DNA of 18,824 nt from Hyphochytrium catenoides. Taxonomy: Eukaryota > Sar > Hyphochytriomycetes > Hyphochytriales > Hyphochytriaceae. Location: contig FLMG01000561.1 in the NCBI GenBank assembly GCA_900088475.1, positions 1,881 through 20,704 on the forward strand, read 5' to 3'. The notes under the pieces are model-generated. The model worked only from the letters and a program-made list of their open reading frames with translations, was not told the origin of the DNA and made no database searches. Positions 1 through 7,700 of the stretch are shown one piece after another (position 1 is the first letter of the stretch; the number at the start of each line of letters is the position of its first letter). The position numbers were made by a program, and so were the translations under genes.

Positions 1-1929
1 GGTGGCAGTGTGGCCGCAATTATCTAGCGCCATACGAGCCAAGTAGGCTTCATGCAGGTCCTGCTGCTTAAGAGTCTGCACGGGAAGCTTCAGGTAGCGC
101 ATTACTTTCTCCAGCGTCTGCTCAATCCAGAGCGTTACAAGGCTTTGACGAGAGAACTTGGTAAGGCTGGGCACGCCTGCTGGCGCTGGATGCATGACAA
201 GGTTCGCTTGGTGGGTCATGTAGGGGTCGTGCTGTAAGGCCAGTAGCTGACTCGCACAGCGCCAGGACTCTCTTTCGTAGAAAGTCTTGAGATCAGTCAT
301 GCCTAGAGTCTGATTGTAGAAGATGTTGTATAGCTGTAGGTTCTTCTCGAAGTCTTGCATATGGAAGTATACGTTTAGTGCGTAGCGTGGGATAATGAAC
401 ATCCCATCATATCCGTTCCTCGTGCTGTTGGTTGTCCAGCCGTGATAACGGTTGCCCTTCCAAGGCAGTAGCTGTGAATAGCTGTTGTCTCCAACGATGG
501 ACGTGATCCCATGGTCAGCTAACATCTTCAGGGCGTCTCCATTGAAAAGTCCGCTAATTCTAGGGGTTACCATGGCAGCGGGAGAGTTCCAGGCCTTTCC
601 TTCCAGTCCAAGGATCTTTGCAAAGTACTCGTTAGCCTTCAGCTCCACATCAGCATCGAACGAGGTAATGTTAAAGAAGGCCAGATGCGTGTAAGTGTGA
701 GTTAGCCAGAAGAACTCCTTCTGCACATTCTGGTCTCTAGACTTTACGAACAACGGGTCCTTAGCAGCCCATTGAGTAACCTCTGCGGCAGTGAAGTCTG
801 GAAATTTATTTCCGGGAAGCATGTCCCATACGCGAGTGCCACTGCCAAGAGGCTTCTGCCATCCAAAGGGAGACTCCTCCAAGTACTGAAGAACTATGGG
901 GTTGTTCCAAGGATCTTGTTCGCTCCTGGTCTCCTTAGCCACTCCCATGCCATTGTACGCCATCTCTAATTTGACGTTAGAGCCTGCTGGAAGGACTTTG
1001 TTCAGCTCTCTTTGCCATTGTATCAATTCATCTACATCTTTTGGTGAGACTCTGCCCGTTGTCTTTTCATTCAGGTCAGGGTTGGCGTCCCAAAGTTCTG
1101 TTGGCAGGAAGTAGTCGTCCACCTGAGTGCTTAAGAGTATTCTTCTAGAACCCACGAATAGACCCTTCGTCACCCACTCAGACCAGATGTATGAGAGGGC
1201 AACAGAGTTGGAGTCTGGACTCCTGGTGGAAACGAAGAGATGCAGTCGCTCCCAGGTATTTGTGCAGTCTTTCTCTACGAGCATGCCCAACAGAGGGGTG
1301 CCGGCAGGAGAAGCCTTGTTCAATACCAGCAAAGGTGTCAGAGAAGGGGATGGAGTCTTGATGTATGAGCCGATGGTGTATACTCCAAACTGGTAAGGCG
1401 ATTGACTGAGGTCAAATACTGCTGTGGGCCTAACAATGGAAGAAGGTACCGCCTGCTTCCAAGCGTCAGTGAGAGTGGCAGAGGTTCCAGCCGGTGGTAA
1501 CCCATTTGACGTGAAACCATCTAAGTGGGCCAAGCCAGGGACAGCGTCCGGGTTGGACTCTAATACGACTCTTCGCACCCCGTATTTGACTTCGTAAGCT
1601 TGCAGAGCTGCGTACTGGCTGGCAGTCATCGCATCGACCCAATAGTCCCCCCCTTGGTCGTAGGACGTTGGGCCCTTAACAATGCACGAGTATTTGCCGT
1701 GTCCTTCCCCCTGCTCCAGCTGGAGGTCTCCTTGAAGACCACTCGGAGGGATGATAATCTCATCGAACGGGATAGATGCACTTTGGAATGTTCTTCCGGC
1801 ATCGCTATTTGCATTTGCGAACGCTTCATTGACAATAACAGCGCATTTTAGATCAACCTGAAGCGCCGCAGCGAGCTCGGCAACCGCCGCCAATGCCGCA
1901 GCAAGAGCAGCAAACCTGAGCCCTGTCAT
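1..1929 (-). CDS. Secreted Agd3-like (CE18-type) polysaccharide deacetylase, 3' end cut by window
   Basis: The minus-strand frame from ATG 1927-1929 stays open for 643 codons to the window edge, with no intron or stop. Residues 1-22 are an Ala/Leu-rich signal peptide, so the product is probably secreted or wall-bound. The central and C-terminal part resembles the fungal Agd3 family, which de-N-acetylates galactosaminogalactan. It has an Asp-Asp pair in STQVDDYFL (about 267-275), the metal-binding HTYTH (411-415), MVTPRISGLFNGDAL (453-467) and DPYMTHQAN (568-576). The Asp and HxxxH motifs fit a NodB-like metal-dependent deacetylase. The N-terminal 240 residues would correspond to the carbohydrate-binding part of Agd3. 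The substrate here is unknown; an N-acetyl-hexosamine polymer is the family expectation. A decayed partial copy of the gene lies at 5040-5403. Family call is strong, substrate is inferred. Confidence 0.85.
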   Translation of the reverse strand, partial: MTGLRFAALAAALAAVAELAAALQVDLKCAVIVNEAFANANSDAGRTFQSASIPFDEIIIPPSGLQGDLQLEQGEGHGKYSCIVKGPTSYDQGGDYWVDAMTASQYAALQAYEVKYGVRRVVLESNPDAVPGLAHLDGFTSNGLPPAGTSATLTDAWKQAVPSSIVRPTAVFDLSQSPYQFGVYTIGSYIKTPSPSLTPLLVLNKASPAGTPLLGMLVEKDCTNTWERLHLFVSTRSPDSNSVALSYIWSEWVTKGLFVGSRRILLSTQVDDYFLPTELWDANPDLNEKTTGRVSPKDVDELIQWQRELNKVLPAGSNVKLEMAYNGMGVAKETRSEQDPWNNPIVLQYLEESPFGWQKPLGSGTRVWDMLPGNKFPDFTAAEVTQWAAKDPLFVKSRDQNVQKEFFWLTHTYTHLAFFNITSFDADVELKANEYFAKILGLEGKAWNSPAAMVTPRISGLFNGDALKMLADHGITSIVGDNSYSQLLPWKGNRYHGWTTNSTRNGYDGMFIIPRYALNVYFHMQDFEKNLQLYNIFYNQTLGMTDLKTFYERESWRCASQLLALQHDPYMTHQANLVMHPAPAGVPSLTKFSRQSLVTLWIEQTLEKVMRYLKLPVQTLKQQDLHEAYLARMALDNCGHTAT

Positions 1930-2740
1930 GTTGTATGGGAAGTATTCTGCCAGGCGTGTCCTCCAGGTCAGAAATATGAAAGTGATAGCAGATGAGATAT
2001 GGGCCTACGGGACTGGTCCTGAACGCGGGTGCAATCATCGATCACAATGAAGAGGAGAGGGTCGGACCAGAAGTGTCTGCTCTGATGGAGAAGAAGTGGA
2101 CGTGGAGTGTGAAAGATCTTCTAACTCTTAATTAATGGAGACAGCTGTCCCTACCACTCTCTCTCTTGCTGACTAGCCGCTCGCTTCCCTGCTGCTTCTT
2201 CCAAGCTTGTCATCATCACGTCCTCCCTCCTCCTCCCCCTCTGTCCCCGCTCTCTCTGCCTCTCGCTCTGTCTCTCAGTCCTCCCTCTGATCATTGTTCT
2301 CTCTTTCTCTGTGATGCTCACATCATCAGAGATCTTCAGGTTCTGTACACTGTCAGACCAAAAGCGCAATGAATCAGCATCATGGTCTCTGATCTACAGA
2401 GAGAGAGAGGAGGAGGGAAGACAGTGGGTTGATGAGGGGGCAAAGTGGCGAAAAGGCAGGTCAATCCGTTGTGGAAATTTAGGGCAAAAGGAAGCACAGA
2501 TTGTGGCGAGAGAGAGATAATGCTCAGAGAGAGAGACACCGACCTGCGACAAGGATTAGGGGTTACTACATAGTATCAGGAAACGTAGGTGTCAGACAGA
2601 GTGTATATAACAGGGGAGACAGAGTGGGATGCCTGTTTAAACCCTTTGGTGCTTGCGCATGCTGGCTCTCTTATGAAAAGCCCGTAAAGTCTCACGCTTT
2701 CCCTACTGATAATGCATTGACTGACAAAACCTGATTTTCA
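1930..2740. other. 5' flank of the deacetylase gene, no gene seen
   Basis: This non-coding stretch lies upstream of the minus-strand deacetylase. A pyrimidine-rich block at about 2155-2310 on the plus strand reads as GA-rich on the deacetylase coding strand. A short GA run at 2397-2411 and further GAGA clusters to about 2535 follow. I see no clear TATA box near the start codon. The open frames here are low-complexity Ser/Leu/Pro or Arg/Glu readings of the CT/GA sequence and I do not call them. Confidence 0.5.
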
Positions 2741-3278
2741 AGGTTATTTTGTCTCAGATGGCTAAGTGCGCCCACCCATGCCCTAGTTACAAGACCCAGC
2801 ATCACTTGTCGACCACCCACCTTGACTTCAGTTTCCTAGTAAGGTCAATCCCTAGATAGGTCAGAATGTATCTTTCCAATAGTTCATATCTTTCCTTCAT
2901 CATTTGTTTGCCCATGGCTACAATCTCAAGCTGCCTCCATACTTTCACTGTTTTCTTTCGTGTTAAATAGATTTCATAATAGTTTCCTTTATATGGTGTA
3001 GAGACCTAAACTGGTTCTCAATCAGGATGGCGGTCGTGTGACCAGAAGTTGCCCTGTCTCAATTTTTTGAGCCCTTTCCACATTCAGCCGAACCCGACAC
3101 TCTTAATACTAACTATGGGATATTCCTACCTGTCTAAATTTCTAATGTGAATGGCGTCAAAATGATGGTCTTTCCTATGGATGATCAGCCATCTTAGACC
3201 TTATCTTCTATCTTTGGACCAACCCAGTTTTGATGGCCCTAAATGTAGCCGTTGCCGGTCAGAGCCCCGGCAGTGTAG
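2741..3278. other. AT-richer spacer with one unrecognised minus-strand open frame
   Basis: The segment is visibly richer in A and T than the flanking genes. On the minus strand one frame is open from 3005 to the stop at 2802-2804 (67 codons), with many Lys, Tyr and Arg residues. It starts right after a stop codon. The same frame is broken by several stops further upstream, to about 3278. It could be a remnant of a gene or mobile element, or chance. I recognise no family and no terminal repeats. Confidence 0.25.
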
Positions 3279-3651
3279 GTGTTAGGTTTCAGGCCTTTTA
3301 CTGGTGTGAAGATGCTGAGGAGGAGGAAGGTGGATCTCTATTATTTTATTAGCGCTTTGAAAGGCAGCTGCTTGCTCTCCCAAGCTGTAGCTTCAAGATC
3401 CCTGTTTCGGACACCAAGCCCGCTGCCAACGCTGTCATGGCTCCACAAAGAAGAAGATTGCAAGAGGTGATGAGCATTCTTCGATTGAAGAGCGGATGAG
3501 GAAGAACGAGAGGTAGATAATGATACAAGTCCTTTATACGGAATAGAACAAAGACCAGGGAGTGAGCGCCGCGTCATAGAATCGAAGCAAAAGAGAAGAT
3601 CGAGCTGATGTGTACCTCCACACCTCCACTGACGACAGAGTCATCTTGTAA

Positions 3652-3999
3652 CCAGTAGCAAATGGCGTCGATGGCCGCTACTTAGCAAATGAATGGAGCA
3701 GCAGTAAGAGTTTACATAGAGAAGGGACTCATCACTATGCAGACAAAGATGGGCCTTACTATGTGATGGATATTGGACATGCAATGCTTCTGATGATAGA
3801 GCGCCTCATACCTGCTGTTCACAAATACACGGGGACTGCTTTGTCCAGATGTCTCTTCTTCTTTTATAGAGAAGCACGTGTTGCTCTACTGCAAAGTGAT
3901 GGACAGTCAGTTGTTGTGGATGATGAAGACGGATACGATGACCTGATGATGGTACAGATCGTCGGTGGATGGAGTTATAAATATCTGATTCCCTTATGA
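3652..3999 (+). CDS. Unrecognised open frame, possible terminal exon or gene remnant
   Basis: The frame is open from 3652 to the TGA at 3997-3999 (115 codons). Its first in-frame ATG is at 3766. The same frame is also open upstream from 3580, interrupted only by a TAA at 3649-3651. An AG at 3657-3658 could serve as a splice acceptor, which would make this a last exon that skips the TAA. The translation is not low-complexity: it has a Gly/Tyr-rich part, a hydrophobic part near 3770-3860, an acidic run (VVVDDEDGYDD) and an aromatic C-terminus. I recognise no family. An open frame of this length can occur by chance in 18 kb, so the call is weak. Confidence 0.22.
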   Translation, partial: PVANGVDGRYLANEWSSSKSLHREGTHHYADKDGPYYVMDIGHAMLLMIERLIPAVHKYTGTALSRCLFFFYREARVALLQSDGQSVVVDDEDGYDDLMMVQIVGGWSYKYLIPL

Positions 4000-4050
4000 G
4001 TAGTCGATAGTAAGGTTCACCCGCAGCTTTATAATAGATGTGCGTCTATC

Positions 4051-4138
4051 CTTGGCGTTATCTTTGCCCTATCAGAAAAGCATAAGGCTGTGTGCTTGGA
4101 GTTATCTTTGTCCCATCAGAAAAGCATAAGGCTGTGTG
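4051..4138. repeat. 44-bp tandem duplication, two copies
   Basis: The copy at 4051-4094 is followed directly by the copy at 4095-4138. Each begins CTTGG and ends GCTGTGTG. They differ at three positions: unit positions 6, 17 and 20. The last 24 bases are identical. The unit is not a multiple of three, so it would shift any reading frame crossing it. This looks like a fairly recent local duplication in spacer DNA. Confidence 0.9.
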
Positions 4139-4900
4139 CAGCAACTTTTAAGTCCCAGAACAGAACAACGCCCCAAACTGGTACAAAGTCGTGCAGATTT
4201 TGAGCTTAGGCGGAGATCTGGCTGCCGCCACTAGTTAGCTTCCATGATTGTCAATAATGCTTATCTATGGCGACGTTTACCATTGTTGGTTGTGGTGGCT
4301 GCTGGCGTATTGACTTTTTTTGCTTAGGGTCGGTCAGTCTCTCCATGTCAAAAGTCATTAGTGCTTCTATCATCATGGCGGCACGAGGTGAGTGGCAATG
4401 GACGGGTTTTGGCTTGCAGGATGAAGGCACTTCTAGATCCATCGGGTCATCATGGTGTTGACCGACTAACTTTAGTTATCCGAAGAACAATGAAGGCGAG
4501 TGAGCGTGAAACGCAGACTTTCCTATGGGATAATCTGTGTGCAGGTTATTGGAGATGACTTCTAAGAGAGCAGACTCTGAAGTACTTATAACTTGTTTCA
4601 GAAGAGACGAAATCTTCAGCCGTACACTCCCCTTTCTCTAGCAGCGGAAGCCATCACAAGCTATAGAAATATCCCTCCTCTTCCTATAGCGTGAAAGGAA
4701 GAAGTAAGGAGTAAGACGAGGAGTTGAGAGGCCTAGACTATTATCCTGCTCCGTGCTGGGCCAGCTGTAGGATGTCACCACTTCACGTCCTCGCGATGGT
4801 AAAGATCTTAATATTTCATTAGCTTCAACTCTCACTCTACCTCCTTCTGCCGCTGCTGGTGTCTGTGGAGGTACTTGCGGCAGAGGAGAAGGAGGGGAAA
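4139..4900. other. Spacer, no gene supported
   Basis: Both strands hold only short open frames of 60-65 codons without recognisable motifs, RNA genes or terminal repeats. The stretch lies between the 44-bp tandem duplication and the deacetylase pseudogene. Remnants of the 3' part of the pseudogene could lie toward its right end, but the window does not contain the 3' end of the intact gene to compare. Confidence 0.4.
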
Positions 4901-5039
4901 TTATGTTTGCTCGATAAGAAGATTCCGATATCTGTGAACCCGAACACTCCTGTTACTCCTGGACGACTCGAGATATGCAGGTACTCTACAGGGCTCACTT
5001 ACCATGAGACTAACCTCTCTCCAGCCGTAGGAGCCTGTA

Positions 5040-5403
5040 GGGAAAGCCTTAGCCTGATGGGTCATATAGGGGTCGTACTGTAAGGCCAGTAGCTGGTTAG
5101 CCACCGCCAAGACTCTCGCTTATATTTTCTTGAGGTCAGTCACACCAACGTTGCGTTGTAGAAGGAATTGTGCAGCTGCAGGTTCGTCTCAAAGTCCTGC
5201 ATGTGGAAGTAGATATTCAGCCGCCCATAGTGCGGGATAATAAACAACCCATCATATCCGTTCCTGGTGCTATTGGTCGTCCAGCGGTGATAGCGGTTCC
5301 CCTTTCAAGGCAGCAGCAGCCTGATAAGTGTTATCGTCTGAGGAGGGCGTCTCCATTTAAAAATCCGCTGATCACAGATGTAACCATCGCTGCCAGAGTT
5401 GTT
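5040..5403 (-). pseudogene. Decayed partial copy of the Agd3-like deacetylase gene
   Basis: This stretch aligns base by base with about 196-587 of the intact gene, in the same orientation; by eye about four bases in five match. It corresponds to residues about 448-578, from the MVTPRISG block to DPYMTHQA. The copy has a 2-base deletion before MVT, a larger deletion (over 30 bases) after the NGDAL block, and a 1-base insertion in the block before the NSTRNGYDG segment. It also has a one-codon in-frame insertion in the IIPRYALN segment and a 1-base deletion near FYNQTLG. In-frame stops result, for example just before the LTSRK-like reading and at AAAATATAA. The active-site Asp pair and HTYTH region are absent, so it cannot encode an enzyme. 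It sits about 3.1 kb upstream of the start of the intact gene. Confidence 0.9.
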
Positions 5404-7242
5404 GCCCCAACAAGCCTGGCAGGCTAGCTCTCAATTCTGAGTGATCGGTGGTGATGTTTATCGTCGAGCTTCGTCGTCGTCATCTATTGACCAGCTAAAG
5501 GACATTGATTGTTGACACTTTATTATTGAAGAGACAGGAGAAGAGAGAGTCTAACGACATAGCAAAATATAACGTACAGTATGTACCGAGCAGGAGAAAG
5601 GCATGAGGCGTTGTCAAACGAGGAAGAAGAGACTTAAGGCTATCATACGGCAGATAGAAGAAGAGGAGACAGCAGCAGGACCATGATGAAGTCGCCTACT
5701 ACTGTTTCTGCTGCTCGCTCAACTATTATGGTCGTCCACGAAAAGGGTGGTGAAGAAGGGTGAAGAAGGTGGATCTCGTTGTTGGAGCAACACCGTGCTG
5801 GGAGGCAGAAATTGCCAGCGCGAAGCACTTATTGTTGAAGTGGCCCATTCTTCTTCCTCCTATCTACTATCATGGGTGGTATCGTTGCTTCAGCCCACCG
5901 ACTTGATGATAAAAATAAGAGCGGTCCACAGTTGTTGTCGTCTTTTTATGCAGAGAATGTGACGGAGCAAAGAAGTAGTAGCAAGGGACATGAATGAAGT
6001 GATGGTGTTGGTGAGGAGGAAGAAGGAGGTCATCATCATGATCGCTACTGACTTTGCTCCCCGCAGCACGCACAACAAGAAGATGTAACAAGGTGGCCTC
6101 CTTTCTCTTTTTTGTCCTTCCTTTGTTCGTCACCCACATGTGTTTCTGTTGACTGCCCTTTTTTACTTATGACTAAGGAGGATGGAAAGCCATCATTAGT
6201 CCGCGGACCACTCTACGGGAAGGCCCTAGCTGCTCAACTGTAGTAAACTTAGAGAGGAAGAGCTTCATGATCAGTAAGTATGATAGTTATTATAGCAGTA
6301 GTCATCCTCGTGGTAGGAGGAGGAAGGAAGAAGGAACTTCTTGTTGTTGACAGCATTGGTGGACGAGAATAACACCATCCGATGACGCTCTCCTTTTCCT
6401 AGAATGAACCATTCTCTCGGTTCTCATGGTCGTCCTTTCCTGGAATGAACATTATGCAGTAAAATTCATCATCATGATGTGACGCACCGCCGGTGCCAGC
6501 TGCTCCTCCAGACTGAGGAGGAGGTGGAGGCGACAACAACAAACGACGAATTGTTTGTTTATTGGGCGGATGATGGCGGACGTAGCGAGCGTACCGTAGG
6601 CAGTCGTCGAACGAACCTGGCTCCCTCTTCATCTCGTCGCTAACCAAGAAGAAGAAAGAAGCATCATCCATCAACAATCAGCACCACTACTACTACTGCT
6701 GCTGCTGATGCCTCCTCCTCCACCTCCAGGTGGTGCTTGTCGCTGCTGCTGCTGCTGGCGGCGGAGCGGGGCTGCCGCTGCTGCTGCTGCTGCTTGCGCT
6801 GCTATGCACATGATTGCTGATGTTGATGATGAGATGATGGGTGACTTCCGTCATCTGACCGTTAGCGTCTCCCCTTCCAGAAGAACATCTCTTCCATCTC
6901 CAACAGAGAAAGGAGGTCAAGAACAAGATGGCAGCCTATCGCTCAGGTTCCCCTAACTTTGTCAAGGGAACAGTTACATTTAGAAGCCGCCTGAAATTTA
7001 TCTGACTCTAAGGGAAACTATCCCCATCTTTCATTTACATCCAGATTGCCTAGAAGCCTACCCCGGCAGATTCCCATTTAGTCTCTACCAAAAGGGCCTA
7101 AAGGCCAGTTCTAATGTTGAAGTTCCAAAACGAAGGGTCAACCTCCTCCTCCCTCAGTAGTGAGAGTGGCAGACAGGGAAGGGAGGGGAAGCAGCTGGAA
7201 TAGGAAGAGAAAGCAGAGAGGGAGAGAGAACCATAACCAGAC
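5404..7242. other. Spacer with triplet and low-complexity repeats, no gene supported
   Basis: Similarity to the deacetylase gene ends at about 5403. The rest is purine- or pyrimidine-skewed sequence with many GAA/GAG and CTC/TTC runs. The longest open frames give homopolymer-like proteins (His, Ser, Pro, Gln, Ala runs). A minus-strand frame at 6399-6677 (92 codons including a non-ATG start) has a less repetitive N-terminal half before a Pro run and could be an exon, but nothing supports it further. I see no RNA genes or terminal inverted repeats. Confidence 0.4.
6688..6800. repeat. Triplet microsatellite cluster (CTA/CTG/CTC)
   Basis: Runs of CTA then CTG (about 6690-6708), CTC (about 6711-6722), CTG (about 6742-6756) and GCTGCT (about 6774-6795) follow one another within about 110 bases. 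Frames through it read as Ser, Gln, Ala, Pro or Leu runs. It is a simple-sequence cluster in non-coding DNA. Confidence 0.8.
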
Positions 7243-7243
7243 G

Positions 7244-7301
<58 letters not shown>

Positions 7302-7473
7302 AGAAAGAGAGAGAGAGAGAAAAGTAAGAGAGAGAGAGAGTGAGAGGGAACAAAGAGAGAGAGAGAGAGAGAGGGAAGAAAGAGAGAGAGAGAGAAGAAA
7401 CAGAGAGAGAGAGAGAGAAAGAGAGAAAAAAAAGAAAGAGAGAGAGAGAACGGGGAAGAGAAAGAGGGAGAAA
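7243..7473. repeat. 231-base GA polypurine tract
   Basis: Almost every base on the plus strand is A or G, mostly as GAGA. The only pyrimidines are T7325, T7341, C7351, C7401 and C7451. The tract ends about 230 bases before the start codon of the RUN-RhoGAP-ELMO gene, so it lies in its promoter or 5' leader. Long mirror-symmetric polypurine sequence can form triplex DNA, and GA repeats act as promoter elements in other eukaryotes. A role here is inference. Confidence 0.9.
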
Positions 7474-7700
7474 CTAGTCCAGCTGTAGATAAGTGGGGCG
7501 AGGACTCAGACGGGACTCCAGACTATCCTCGGAGCTTGGAAGCAGTCGCCATCGAGGTCTTCAGATCTCTGAACTCCATCCATAAAAGGCTTGCAGCTCC
7601 AAGTCTCTCAGATCGTGTCGTTTCGGCAAAGTTCCGCTTTTCAATCTGTCCACCTAAAGCCTCGTGCCCAAGTAAGGCCAGCTCCAAAGCCAGCACCACC

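Noticed and set aside
2802-3278. Minus-strand frame with several stops, considered as a mobile-element polyprotein remnant
   Set aside because: No recognisable reverse transcriptase, integrase or transposase motif, no terminal repeats, and the number of stops is about what chance gives.
6399-6926. Minus-strand frames with Pro, Gln, Ser and His runs as coding exons
   Set aside because: They are mostly readings of triplet repeats, start without ATG, and have no supported splice chain.
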